From: an uncultured Muribaculaceae bacterium
GTDB taxonomy: Bacteria > Bacteroidota > Bacteroidia > Bacteroidales > Muribaculaceae
Assembly (NCBI GenBank): GCA_910584905.1
Contig: CAJUCQ010000079.1
Location: 1-64,000, forward strand
Direction of reading: 5' to 3'
Length of the DNA: 64,000 nt
A program made the translations under genes and the position numbers. The notes below the pieces were generated by a model, which saw only the letters and a list, made by a program, of their open reading frames with translations, was not told the DNA's origin and did not search any database. Of the stretch, positions 16,989 to 25,405 are shown piece by piece (position 1 is the first letter of the stretch; each line of letters opens with the position of its first letter).

Positions 16989-18593
16989 ATGATTCAGACT
17001 GTATTATACGCCCTTGCGGCGCTTGCCGCAATTTTCGGCTTGTGGACGGAGCTGAGGCGCGACCTGATGATGCTCCAGCAGAATTCCTACCGCAACGAGC
17101 GCTACCGCCGGTGGCTGTCGGCTTCGGGCGACACTACTTCGGCAAGCCGCCTCGCGGGGCTTGTAGTTTTTTTCATCTGCCTATTCCCTATGGCGACGCA
17201 TAATGCGGCGATGGTCTTGGCCGGTGTGTTCTCGCTATGGAACGGCATTGTGCTCCTGCGCCGTAAGTATAAGCTTCCGCTAAAGACTACGCCGAGGGTG
17301 ATGCGCCTTCAGGGGGCGCTTGTCGTTTTGTGGGCGCTTGTGACTCTTGCCGCGCTTGCTGCCGGCGGCTGCTTCAGCGGAGCCGCCCTTTCCGGCGATT
17401 TGTATGTGGCTGCGGTTGCGGCGCTCGGCTGTTATTGCGGGTCGCATATCCTCGTGATGGCGGCCAACGTGGTTCTGCGCCCGTGGGAGCAGGCTATCAA
17501 CCGCCGCTACTACAACGATGCCGCGCGGCGTCTTGCCGGGATGCCCGGCCTAAAGGTTGTGGGCATCACCGGAAGCTATGGCAAGACCACGACCAAGCAC
17601 TATCTTCAGCGTATTCTCTCCGAGGAATTCGACACGCTTATGACCCCCGGGAGCTACAACACGACTCTCGGCGTGGTGCGCACCGTGCGCGAGATGCTCA
17701 AACCCTATCATCAGGTGTTTGTATGCGAGATGGGCGCCAAGCAGCTTGGCGACATCAAGGAAATCTGCGAGCTCGTGCGTCCTTCGGCGGGTATCATCAC
17801 TGCCGTGGGGCCGCAGCATCTCGAATCGTTCAAGACTATAGAGAACGTGCAGGCCACGAAATTCGAGCTTGCCGATGCCATCCCTTCCGACGGGCTTGTG
17901 GTGGTGAACAATGATTTTGAGAAAATCGCCGACCGCCCCGTGCGCAACTGCGCGTGCGAGCGTTATGCCGTCGACAATGTCTCCGGCGCCGACTGGGTGG
18001 CCGAGGATGTGTGCTATACGCCCCGCGGCTCGTCGTTCACGGCCCGCCGCGTCCGCGACAACCACCGCATCGAGCTGACCACAAAGCTTGTGGGCGCCTG
18101 CAATATCTCCAACCTTCTCGCCGCTGTGGCCGTGGCCAAGCATCTCGGGATGGCCGACGACAAAATCAGGCGTGCAGTCGAGAAAATCGAGCAGGTCGAA
18201 CACCGCCTTTCGATAAAGCGCGTTCCCGGCGGTCTGACAATCATAGACGATGCCTTCAACTCCAATCCCGTGGGGTCGAAGATGGCGCTCGACGTGCTTG
18301 CGGGGATGCCCGGCAAGCGCATACTCGTCACTCCCGGTATGATCGAGCTCGGCGAGCGCCAATATGAGCTCAACGAGAGCTTCGGGCGCCACGCCGCGTC
18401 GGCGTGCGATGTTGCCGTGGTCGTGGGCCATTACAACCGCGAGGCCATCCTCGCCGGGCTGAAAGCCGGAGGCAAGACCGAGGGCGTGCACGCTGTCGAC
18501 TCGTTTGCCGACGCGCAGACGCTCCTTGCGGGCATCGCCGGTGCGGGCGACACCGTGCTGTATGAAAACGACCTGCCGGATACATTCAAGTAA
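16989..18593 (+). CDS. Membrane-embedded Mur ligase family protein (MurF-like)
   Basis: This 534-residue protein has two parts. Residues 1 to about 165 contain four or five hydrophobic segments. Residues from about 180 form a Mur ligase central and C-terminal pair, with the ATP-binding GITGSYGKTTTKHYL at about 192, the Mg/substrate region GSYNTTLG, TAVGPQHLESF, the ADP-binding GACNISNLLAAVAVA and the C-terminal IIDDAFNSNPVGSKMALD. These motifs are closest to MurF, which adds D-Ala-D-Ala to UDP-MurNAc-tripeptide. The usual soluble N-terminal UDP-MurNAc-peptide-binding domain is replaced by the membrane segment. A housekeeping murF normally lies in the dcw cluster, so this is probably a paralogue with a membrane-bound or otherwise different acceptor. 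It is followed by a Ddl-like gene after 37 bases. Confidence 0.85.
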   Translation: MIQTVLYALAALAAIFGLWTELRRDLMMLQQNSYRNERYRRWLSASGDTTSASRLAGLVVFFICLFPMATHNAAMVLAGVFSLWNGIVLLRRKYKLPLKTTPRVMRLQGALVVLWALVTLAALAAGGCFSGAALSGDLYVAAVAALGCYCGSHILVMAANVVLRPWEQAINRRYYNDAARRLAGMPGLKVVGITGSYGKTTTKHYLQRILSEEFDTLMTPGSYNTTLGVVRTVREMLKPYHQVFVCEMGAKQLGDIKEICELVRPSAGIITAVGPQHLESFKTIENVQATKFELADAIPSDGLVVVNNDFEKIADRPVRNCACERYAVDNVSGADWVAEDVCYTPRGSSFTARRVRDNHRIELTTKLVGACNISNLLAAVAVAKHLGMADDKIRRAVEKIEQVEHRLSIKRVPGGLTIIDDAFNSNPVGSKMALDVLAGMPGKRILVTPGMIELGERQYELNESFGRHAASACDVAVVVGHYNREAILAGLKAGGKTEGVHAVDSFADAQTLLAGIAGAGDTVLYENDLPDTFK

Positions 18594-18630
18594 CATCCAT
18601 TTTCAGGACATAGATAAACACAACATAGAA

Positions 18631-19818
18631 ATGAAAACCAATATAGCAGTCTTTTTCGGCGGCCGTTCCACCGAACATGAGATTTCCGTAATCTCGGCCA
18701 ATCAGGCTATGGCCGCCATCGACGCGGACAAATATAATGTGATACCTGTCTATATCACCAAGGACGGGCGCTGGTTTACGGGCGAAGCGCTCCGCGACGT
18801 GAAGAACTACCGCGACATGAAGAGCCTCACGGGGCGTTGCACCGAGGTGTATATGCGCCCTGTTTACGGCGACTACAATCTCTATCTCGCGCGCAAAAAA
18901 ATGTTCGGGTCGGATGTTGCGGCCACGATTGATGTGGCAATCCCCGTGCTCCACGGCTCCAACGGCGAGGACGGCATTTTCGAGGGTGTGCTTGAAACGA
19001 TAGGGCTCCCTTATGCAGGTTGCAACACGCTCGCTTCGGCCAACGGCATGGATAAAATCACGATGAAGATGATTCTTCAGGCCGAGGGCATCCCCGTCGT
19101 GCCTTACGTGTGGTTTACGGACAAGCAGTGGAGTGCCGACCGCGAGCGTCGCATCCGTCAGGTGGAGGACAGCCTCGGCTATCCCGTCATCGTGAAGCCC
19201 GCCAACCTCGGGTCGAGTGTAGGCATCGGGCGCGCGGCAAACCGCGAGGAGCTTATCGATCGCATCGAGGACGCCGAGCGCTATTCGACGCGTATCATCG
19301 TGGAGCACATGGTCGAGCATCTTCAGGAAATCAACTGCTCGGTCCTTGGCGATTGCGATGAATACCTCACGTCGGTGCTTGAGGAGCCTATCAAAAGCGG
19401 CGATTTCCTTACTTATGAGGATAAATATATGGGAGGCACCAAGGGGACGAAGGGTATGCAGGCGTCGGAAAAGCGTTTTCCGGCCGATCTCCCCGAGGCC
19501 GAGACGAAGCGCATTCAGGAGCTTGCAGGCGACACGTTCCGCGTCCTTTCGTGTCATGGCGTGAGCCGCGTTGACATGATTGTGGACCGCGATGACCGCA
19601 GCATATACGTCAACGAAATCAACACCATTCCGGGATCGCTGTCGTTTTATCTGTGGGAAGGCTCCGGCATCCGCTTTACGGAGCTGATGGAGCGCCTTGT
19701 GCGTCTGGCGCTCAAGCGTAAGCGCGAGGGCGAGGCCAAAACCGTGTCGTACGACCAGAACATATTCTCGATGGGGGCTTTTGCAGGAGCGAAAGGCTCG
19801 AAGGGAACCAAGAGCTGA
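18631..19818 (+). CDS. D-alanine-D-alanine ligase family protein
   Basis: This ATP-grasp ligase has 395 residues; the ATG at 18631 is chosen because the protein then begins MKTNIAVFFGGRSTEHEIS, the family N-terminus. Conserved parts are VLHGSNGEDGIFEG, MDKITMKMIL, PVIVKPANLGSSVGI and the Mg-binding YVNEINTIPGSLSFYLWE. Compared with standard Ddl, the GEDG motif is followed by IFEG instead of the usual xxQG. A tail of about 40 residues ends in a YDQNIFS signature. It probably makes D-Ala-D-Ala or a related D-dipeptide for the adjacent MurF-like ligase. Whether it is the only Ddl of this organism cannot be told from the window. Confidence 0.88.
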   Translation: MKTNIAVFFGGRSTEHEISVISANQAMAAIDADKYNVIPVYITKDGRWFTGEALRDVKNYRDMKSLTGRCTEVYMRPVYGDYNLYLARKKMFGSDVAATIDVAIPVLHGSNGEDGIFEGVLETIGLPYAGCNTLASANGMDKITMKMILQAEGIPVVPYVWFTDKQWSADRERRIRQVEDSLGYPVIVKPANLGSSVGIGRAANREELIDRIEDAERYSTRIIVEHMVEHLQEINCSVLGDCDEYLTSVLEEPIKSGDFLTYEDKYMGGTKGTKGMQASEKRFPADLPEAETKRIQELAGDTFRVLSCHGVSRVDMIVDRDDRSIYVNEINTIPGSLSFYLWEGSGIRFTELMERLVRLALKRKREGEAKTVSYDQNIFSMGAFAGAKGSKGTKS

Positions 19819-19841
19819 TTGCTCTCCGGGACGATAAGCGT

Positions 19842-19880
19842 AAGCGCCCCTGCACCGATATTTTTCGTGCAGGGGCGCTT
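19842..19880. terminator. Bidirectional terminator between ddl-like gene and nadC
   Basis: AAGCGCCCCTGCAC (19842-19855) pairs perfectly with 19867-19880 around an 11-base loop. The convergent genes end at 19818 (plus) and 19910 (minus), so the hairpin can end both transcripts. A TTTTT run follows at 19886 on the plus strand. Confidence 0.85.
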
Positions 19881-19909
19881 CGTTGTTTTTGATGTGGTGT
19901 TCGGAGGCG

Positions 19910-20764
19910 TCAGCAGGCTTTGAAGCTGAGGTCGAGGCCTTTTACCGAGTGGGTGAGAGCGCCGACGGAGATGAAGTCGACGCCGGCTTCGCCGTATGCG
20001 CGGAGGGTGTCGAAGGTGATGCCGCCGGACGATTCGATTTCGACGCCGGGGGCTTCACGGCGGATGAGTTCCACGGCTTCGCGTGTCTGCTCGGGGGTGA
20101 AGTTGTCGAGCATGATGCGGTCCACGCCTTGGGCGATTGCCTGATTGATTTCGTCGGTGTTACGGACTTCAAGCTCGATGCGGAGGTCTTTGCCTTTTTC
20201 CTTGCAGTATTTTTTAGCCGCCTGTACGGCCTGCGGAATGCCGCCTGCGAAGTCGACGTGGTTGTCCTTGATGAGAATCATGTCGAAGAGGCCTATGCGG
20301 TGGTTGTGGCCTCCGCCGATGTGCACGGCCTGTTTTTCGAGGATGCGCATGCCGGGGGTGGTCTTGCGGGTGTCGAGCACCTTTGTGCTGAGTCCGTCAA
20401 GACGGTCCTGATAGCGGCGCGTGACGGTGGCTATTCCGCTCATTCGCTGCATGATATTGAGCATGAGGCGTTCGGTCTGCAGGAGAGAGCGCACGGGGCC
20501 TTCGACCACGAAGGCAATGTCGCCGGGCTTGACGCGGGCGCCGTCGTTGATATATACGGTCATCTTGAGCGAGGGGTCGAAGCGCTCGAACACGCGGCGC
20601 GCGGCGTCGACGCCTGCAAGGATGCCTTCTTCTTTGACAAGGAGGTGCTGGCGGCCCGTGGCCTCGGCCGGGATGGTGCTGAGGGTGGTGTGGTCGCCGT
20701 CGCCGATGTCCTCGGCGAAGGAGAGATCGATGAGGTCGTCGATAAGTTCTTCAGGGGTTTTCAT
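19910..20764 (-). CDS. nadC: Nicotinate-nucleotide pyrophosphorylase (carboxylating)
   Basis: NadC joins quinolinate and PRPP to nicotinate mononucleotide in de novo NAD synthesis. The ATG at 20764 (MKTPEELIDDLIDLS) fits the family and gives 284 residues; an upstream in-frame start would cross the promoter. Motifs include EDIGDGDHTT, LLVKEEGILAG, LNIMQRMSGIAT, VLDTRKTTPGMR and GGGHNHRIGLFDMILIKDNH. nadA and nadB are not in the window. Confidence 0.96.
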   Translation of the reverse strand: MKTPEELIDDLIDLSFAEDIGDGDHTTLSTIPAEATGRQHLLVKEEGILAGVDAARRVFERFDPSLKMTVYINDGARVKPGDIAFVVEGPVRSLLQTERLMLNIMQRMSGIATVTRRYQDRLDGLSTKVLDTRKTTPGMRILEKQAVHIGGGHNHRIGLFDMILIKDNHVDFAGGIPQAVQAAKKYCKEKGKDLRIELEVRNTDEINQAIAQGVDRIMLDNFTPEQTREAVELIRREAPGVEIESSGGITFDTLRAYGEAGVDFISVGALTHSVKGLDLSFKAC

Positions 20765-20785
20765 CGTAGTATATGGAATTTTGCG

Positions 20786-20804
20786 TAATTTTGTTGCAAA
20801 AATA
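20786..20804. promoter_or_regulatory. Overlapping divergent -7 boxes for nadC and rlmH
   Basis: TAATTTTG (20786-20793, plus) lies 30 bases before the rlmH ATG. TATTTTTG (20804-20797, minus) lies 33 bases before the nadC ATG. Only three bases separate the two boxes, so polymerase bound at one should exclude the other. Neither has a clear TTTG -33 element at 20 bases. Confidence 0.5.
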
Positions 20805-20822
20805 ATCAAAAAATCCGACAAA

Positions 20823-21296
20823 ATGAAGATTTTACTTCTATGTATAGGTCGCACCCGCGAAAAGGATGTTGCTTCTTCGATTGAGCGCTATTGCGCCCGC
20901 ATCCCTCACTATATCCCGTTCAGGATGGATTGTCTTCCGGATGTGAAGACCGGGCCGGCGATGACTCCTGAGCGTCAGAAGGCGCTCGAAGGCGAGAAAA
21001 TCCTTGCGTCGCTCCAGCCGGGTGATTTCCTCCTTCTGCTCGATGAGCGCGGCAGGGAGTACACGTCGCGGGAGTTTGCGGGCTGGCTCGACAAGAAGAG
21101 TGTGTCGCTGTCGGGGCGGCTTGTGCTCGCTGTCGGGGGGCCTTACGGGTTTTCGAAGGAGGTGTATGAGCGGGCCGATTCGATGCTGTCGTTGTCGAAG
21201 ATGACTTTTCCGCACGAGCTTGTACGGCTCTTTATAGTCGAGCAGCTTTACAGGGCGATGGCGATTCTCCGCGGAGAGCCTTATCACCACGACTGA
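20823..21296 (+). CDS. rlmH: 23S rRNA (pseudouridine1915-N3)-methyltransferase RlmH
   Basis: This SPOUT-class methyltransferase modifies pseudouridine 1915 of helix 69 in assembled ribosomes. The start at 20823 gives MKILLLCIGRTREKDV and 157 residues, the family length. The SAM-binding knot is visible as LLLLDERGREYTSREFA, AVGGPYGFSKEVYERAD and the C-terminal LSLSKMTFPHELVRLFIVEQ with YHHD at the end. Confidence 0.96.
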   Translation: MKILLLCIGRTREKDVASSIERYCARIPHYIPFRMDCLPDVKTGPAMTPERQKALEGEKILASLQPGDFLLLLDERGREYTSREFAGWLDKKSVSLSGRLVLAVGGPYGFSKEVYERADSMLSLSKMTFPHELVRLFIVEQLYRAMAILRGEPYHHD

Positions 21297-21324
21297 GGCG
21301 CCGGCGCGGCGCCGGCTCAGTTGA
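21292..21324. terminator. Hairpin between rlmH and the phosphatase gene
   Basis: ACTGAG...CCGGC in the end of rlmH pairs with GCCGGCTCAGT across about 21292-21324, with a short bulge and a GC-rich centre. It overlaps the stop codons of both convergent genes. No clear T-run follows on either strand, so strength is uncertain. Confidence 0.4.
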
Positions 21325-22057
21325 AGTCGATGTCGTTCCGCAGCTTTCCGGCCAGTGCGTGGAAATGCTTTTCGGCGGTTTTTGTGCGCAGGTATTCGTC
21401 GATGGCTTCGACGTGGCGGGCGCGGTGGAGGTCGGTCCCGAGGTAGTCGACGAGGCCGTCGGCAATCAGCTGTTCGGCCACTTTCTGTTCGGGCTTGCCG
21501 TATGCTCCGGCGAGGCTCAGGACGTTGATCTGGAATGCGAGGCCGGCATCGTGGAGCTTGCGGTAGCGGTTGGGCTTTTTAAAGTAGTATGTGTATCGTT
21601 CGGGGTGGGCGAGGATAGGGCGCATGCCGCGGACCTGAAGGTCGAAAATGAGGCGGTCGATGTTCCACGGTTCCTGAAGGAATGAGTTTTCGATGATTAT
21701 GAAGCCGTTGGGCATAAGCTTGATGTCGCCTTGGTCGAGGCGGCGTTTGAGGAAGTCGTCGATGCGGTATTCGCCGGAGTAGCTTATGTCGATATTGTTG
21801 CCGCGGCGGTCGAGCTCGTCGCGCAGTTCGCGGAATGCGGGTTCGAGGGTTTCGGGGGTGTTCTCGAATGTGCCTTGAGTTACGTGCGGGCTGGCTATAA
21901 TGCGGGTGATGCCCCAGCGTTGCATGTTTTCAATAAGGTCGGCCGAGGTGGCGGCGTCGGGGGAGCCGTCGTCCACGCCGGGGATGATGTGGCAGTGGAT
22001 GTCGGTGCGGAAGGGGAGTTGTATCGGTTCGCGTTTCTTGCTGAAAAAAGAGAACAT
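21317..22057 (-). CDS. CpsB/CapC-type PHP phosphatase
   Basis: This 246-residue PHP-domain metalloenzyme belongs to the CpsB/YwqE family of protein-tyrosine phosphatases, which control capsule-exporting tyrosine kinases. Metal ligands are visible in TDIHCHIIPGVDDG, IIASPHVTQG, ILAHPERYTY and YLGTDLHRARH. The start at 22057 (MFSFFSKKREP) is favoured over a GTG six codons upstream. The usual partners, a Wzc-like kinase and Wza-like exporter, are not adjacent, so its kinase must be elsewhere. Confidence 0.88.
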   Translation of the reverse strand: MFSFFSKKREPIQLPFRTDIHCHIIPGVDDGSPDAATSADLIENMQRWGITRIIASPHVTQGTFENTPETLEPAFRELRDELDRRGNNIDISYSGEYRIDDFLKRRLDQGDIKLMPNGFIIIENSFLQEPWNIDRLIFDLQVRGMRPILAHPERYTYYFKKPNRYRKLHDAGLAFQINVLSLAGAYGKPEQKVAEQLIADGLVDYLGTDLHRARHVEAIDEYLRTKTAEKHFHALAGKLRNDIDFN

Positions 22058-22090
22058 GGCAAATAATATTTCCACAAAATTAAAGAAAAA

Positions 22091-22122
22091 TTTCCATAAT
22101 TCAAAAAGTAGATGTAAATTTG
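22091..22122 (+). promoter_or_regulatory. Promoter of the biotin-dependent carboxylase gene
   Basis: TTTC (22091-22094), a 20-base gap and TAAATTTG (22115-22122) match the Bacteroidota promoter in all but one base. The start site would be about 30 bases before the ATG at 22156. Confidence 0.65.
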
Positions 22123-22155
22123 CATACCTAACCCCAAGTAATTATTCTCAGGACA

Positions 22156-24000
22156 ATGGAACAACGCAAATTAAAAATCCGCGACTTGACACTTCGCGAT
22201 GGACAGCAGTCGCTCTTCGCCACCCGTCTGAGCCAGTCAGAAATCGACAAGCTTCTTCCTTACTATAAGAATGCCGGCTTCTATATTATGGAGGTCTGGG
22301 GCGGCGCTGTGCCCGACTCCGTGATGCGTTATCTCGACGAGAGCCCGTGGGACCGTCTCCGTTCCGTCGACAAAGTCATGGAAGGCAAAAGCCTTCTGTC
22401 CGCTCTTTCGCGCGGCCGTAATCTCTTCGGCTACGTGCCTTATCCCGACTCGGTCCTCGAAGGCTTCTATAAGGAGGCTATTGCCAACGGACTGAATGTG
22501 ATGCGTATATTCGACGCCCTCAACGATATTGACAACGTAAAGGAATCCATCCGCATGATCAATGAGCTCGGCGGTATCGCCGACGGTGCGGTTTGCTACA
22601 CGGTCGACCCCAAGGCCGAAGCCTCCAAGGGTTTCTTCAAAAAGTTTTTCGCAAAGGAGCCTCAGAAGATATTCACCGACGAGTATTTCGTAGGTAAGGC
22701 CCGCGAGATGGAACGCCTCGGCGCCAAGATTATCACGCTTAAGGATATGGCAGGGCTGGTGACGCCTTCGCGCGCAGCGTCCATCATCTCGAAGCTCAAG
22801 GCCGCCGTGAAGGTGCCTGTGGATTTCCACACCCACTGCACGCCCGGCTACGGCCTTGCGTCGTCGGTGATGGCTATCATCAACGGCGTGGATATTCTCG
22901 ACACGAATATATGGTGGTTCGGTGGCGGTTCTGCCGCGCCTGCCATCGAGCTGGTGTATCTTTTCGCCAAGAAACTCGGCGTGGAGCTTGACGTCAACAT
23001 GGAAGCTGTGGGCGAAATCCGCGTGCGCCTGCTTGAGGCCCGCAAGTCGCTCAAGGCTTTCGACCTCGGTCAGCTTCCCCGCGAGTTCGATCCTCTCAAA
23101 GACACGCTTCCCGCCGATGTCGAGGCTCAGCTTGATCGCGCTGTCGCTGCGGCAAAGGCCGGCGACGAGGATGCTCTCCTTGATGCCTGCCATGCCATCG
23201 AGGCCTATTTCAGCTTCCCGAAACCCAATGAAATCGTCAAGAACGCCGAGGTGCCCGGCGGCATGTACTCCAACATGGTTGCGCAGCTTAAGGCTCTCGG
23301 CGCCGAGGATGTCCTTGAAGATGCCATGAAGCTTATACCCATGGTTCGCCGCAACGCCGGCCTTGTGCCCTTAGTGACTCCCACGAGCCAGATTGTGGGT
23401 TCGCAGGCTGTGAGCGTGGCTATTGACCGCAAGAAAGGCAATCCCGATTATACGACGACTTCCAATCAGTTTATCTCGCTCGTAAAGGGTGAGTATGGCC
23501 ACACCCCCGTAGCTATCGACCCGGCATTCCGCGAAAAGATTACGGGCAGCCCCGTCGAGACTCCGTATGACGTAAGCAAATACAAACGCCCCGAAAACCC
23601 GCTTCTTGCCGAGTATGGCAACGTGCCTCTTGCATCGAACGCCGAGGAAATGCTCCTGCTCGAGCTTCTGCCTACGGTCGCCAACGGCTTCCTGCGCAAG
23701 CGTCGTGCCGAGGAATTCGCCGCTAAGGCGCCCGCGCCCGAGGTGAAGAAGGAAGAGGAGGCTAAAGAGCCCGAGGAACCCATCACCGGTCCCACGCTCA
23801 CATCGCCTATGGGCGGCCGCATCATCACCGTAGCCGTCAAGCCCGGCGACACCGTGAAGAAGGGTGAGCTTCTGCTCGTCTACGAGGCCATGAAGATGGA
23901 AAACGATGTCGCTGCCGATAAGGACGTGACGGTGAAGCGCGTTTTCGTCAAGCCCGACGACGTCGTTGCCACCGATCAGGTGCTCATCGAGTTTGAATAA
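22156..24000 (+). CDS. Pyruvate carboxylase subunit B / oxaloacetate decarboxylase alpha-type protein
   Basis: This 614-residue protein joins an N-terminal carboxyltransferase TIM barrel to a C-terminal biotinyl domain. The barrel has LTLRDGQQSLFATR, MEVWGGAVPDS and the metal-binding FHTHCTPG. The conserved PycB/OadA extension follows, then an Ala/Pro/Glu-rich linker at about residues 515-540. The biotin attachment site is EAMKMEN near residue 582. It moves carboxyl groups between biotin and pyruvate/oxaloacetate. Without a neighbouring biotin carboxylase or the OadB membrane subunit, sequence alone cannot say whether it works in carboxylation or in sodium-coupled decarboxylation. It has its own promoter and terminator. 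Confidence 0.92.
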   Translation: MEQRKLKIRDLTLRDGQQSLFATRLSQSEIDKLLPYYKNAGFYIMEVWGGAVPDSVMRYLDESPWDRLRSVDKVMEGKSLLSALSRGRNLFGYVPYPDSVLEGFYKEAIANGLNVMRIFDALNDIDNVKESIRMINELGGIADGAVCYTVDPKAEASKGFFKKFFAKEPQKIFTDEYFVGKAREMERLGAKIITLKDMAGLVTPSRAASIISKLKAAVKVPVDFHTHCTPGYGLASSVMAIINGVDILDTNIWWFGGGSAAPAIELVYLFAKKLGVELDVNMEAVGEIRVRLLEARKSLKAFDLGQLPREFDPLKDTLPADVEAQLDRAVAAAKAGDEDALLDACHAIEAYFSFPKPNEIVKNAEVPGGMYSNMVAQLKALGAEDVLEDAMKLIPMVRRNAGLVPLVTPTSQIVGSQAVSVAIDRKKGNPDYTTTSNQFISLVKGEYGHTPVAIDPAFREKITGSPVETPYDVSKYKRPENPLLAEYGNVPLASNAEEMLLLELLPTVANGFLRKRRAEEFAAKAPAPEVKKEEEAKEPEEPITGPTLTSPMGGRIITVAVKPGDTVKKGELLLVYEAMKMENDVAADKDVTVKRVFVKPDDVVATDQVLIEFE

Positions 24001-24025
24001 GATTTACGGGAAATTCCCTTATCAG

Positions 24026-24059
24026 GCCTGCATGTCCTCTCCGGCATGCGGGCTTTTTT
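24026..24059 (+). terminator. Rho-independent terminator of the carboxylase gene
   Basis: GCCTGCATG (24026-24034) pairs with CATGCGGGC (24045-24053), including one G-U pair, and is followed directly by TTTTTT. This is a classic intrinsic terminator 25 bases after the stop codon. Confidence 0.92.
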
Positions 24060-24071
24060 CGTTCGAAAGGC

Positions 24072-24177
24072 GCACATCATGTGCAGACTGAAGTGCGAGG
24101 CCTTCGGAATGGAGGTGTCTGCAACCAAAATGTGCGGGCTTTTGATTATTTTTGCGCGTGTAAATAATCCGCACATT
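24072..24177. promoter_or_regulatory. Four GCACAT half-sites before the czc operon (putative operator)
   Basis: The hexamer GCACAT or its complement ATGTGC occurs at 24072-24077, 24079-24084, 24130-24135 and 24171-24176. The first two form a palindrome with a one-base centre. The last two belong to a nine-base inverted repeat, AATGTGCGG (24129-24137) and CCGCACATT (24169-24177), that brackets the -7 box. A regulator binding these would block or loop the promoter. No regulator gene lies nearby. Confidence 0.5.
24147..24154 (+). promoter_or_regulatory. -7 box of the czcBAC operon
   Basis: TATTTTTG matches TAnnTTTG and lies 31 bases before the ATG of the adaptor gene. There is no good -33 element, which would be expected if the promoter depends on an activator or is weak. 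Confidence 0.5.
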
Positions 24178-24185
24178 ATCCTTTT

Positions 24186-25394
24186 ATGAGAAAATACACT
24201 CTGACAGTAATTGCCGCATTGGCGCTGTCGCCTCTTGCAGGATGCCACAGCCACGGCGACGACCATGACCACGACCATAATCACGAAGCGGTGGAGGCAA
24301 GCGCCGACGGCCACAGCCATGAACATAGCGACGACCATGACCATGACCACGGCCATGGCCGGAAGGAACATGACTCCGAGGAAGCGTCCGACGAAATAAC
24401 GCTCGCTCCGGCGATGGCCGCCCGCTTCGGAGTGGAGTGCGACACGGTTCGCGTCGGCACATTCGCCGAGGCGGTCCACGCAAGCGGACGCGTGCTGGTC
24501 ACCGGCAGCGATATGGCCACGGTGGCGGCTCCTACGTCGGGCATACTTTCGTTTTCGTCGTCGGCTGTCCCCGGAAAGGAAGTTGGGCGAGGCACGAGGC
24601 TTGCCACCGTCAGGACCGGCGTCACTACCGGAGGCGATGCCAACCGCGCTGACAAGGCCGCTCTTGATGCCGCTGAGCGTGAGCTTGAGCGAATAAAGCC
24701 GCTCTATGCCGAACGCCTCGTCACGGGGGCGGAGTATAATGCGGCGCTTGCCGCCTACGAGTCGGCCAAAGCCCGGTTCAGCGCCTCCGGGGCGTCGGGG
24801 GCGGTAGTGTCGCCGATTGCAGGTGTGATTCTGAGCCTGAATGCGGCCGAGGGGCAGTTTGTCGAGGTGGGCACTCCTGTGGCAACTGTGGCTTCCGACC
24901 GCAATCTTACCCTGCGCATCGAATTGCCGAGGTCGAAGGCGTCGCGCGCGGCCTCGTTCACGGATGCGCGGATAGACCTCGGCGGCGGCTCGGTGGTGCT
25001 CCTTTCCGAAATCGGAGGACGGCGCTCGGGAGGGACCGTAACATCCGGGAATGTCGCATCGGCTTATGTGCCGGTATATTTTACCGTGCCCAACGGTGTT
25101 CTTTTGGCCGGCAGCGGATTTGAGGCTTGGCTTATCGGCGCGGAACGGAAGGAGGCTCTCAGCGTGCCTCTCTCGGCCCTTTCCGAGCAAATGGGAAATT
25201 ACTTCGTCTATGAGCGCCTCGATGACGAATGCTATCGCAAGCTTCCCGTCACGGTCGGCGCTTCCGACGGCGAGCGCGTCGAAATCCTCGGAGGTCTCGT
25301 TCCCGGCGCAGTCATTGCCACGAAGGGCGTGACGACGCTCCGTCTTTCCGAAAATGCCAAAGCAATCCCCGAAGGGCATTCCCACAACCATTAA
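24186..25394 (+). CDS. RND efflux periplasmic adaptor lipoprotein (CzcB-like)
   Basis: This 402-residue membrane-fusion protein links an inner-membrane RND pump to an outer-membrane channel. A signal peptide ends in the lipobox LAGC (Cys20). It is followed by an exceptional His/Asp-rich stretch to about residue 60, holding many HDHDH, HSHEH and HGHG repeats and likely to bind Zn, Co, Ni or Cu. After this come a barrel-sandwich/lipoyl half (VAAPTSGILSF), a helical hairpin around residues 155-200 and the second half VVSPIAGVILSLNAAEGQFV. The protein ends in HSHNH. The three genes 24186-29666 are one transcription unit. Confidence 0.92.
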   Translation: MRKYTLTVIAALALSPLAGCHSHGDDHDHDHNHEAVEASADGHSHEHSDDHDHDHGHGRKEHDSEEASDEITLAPAMAARFGVECDTVRVGTFAEAVHASGRVLVTGSDMATVAAPTSGILSFSSSAVPGKEVGRGTRLATVRTGVTTGGDANRADKAALDAAERELERIKPLYAERLVTGAEYNAALAAYESAKARFSASGASGAVVSPIAGVILSLNAAEGQFVEVGTPVATVASDRNLTLRIELPRSKASRAASFTDARIDLGGGSVVLLSEIGGRRSGGTVTSGNVASAYVPVYFTVPNGVLLAGSGFEAWLIGAERKEALSVPLSALSEQMGNYFVYERLDDECYRKLPVTVGASDGERVEILGGLVPGAVIATKGVTTLRLSENAKAIPEGHSHNH

Positions 25395-25405
25395 GCCTCG
25401 CCGAT

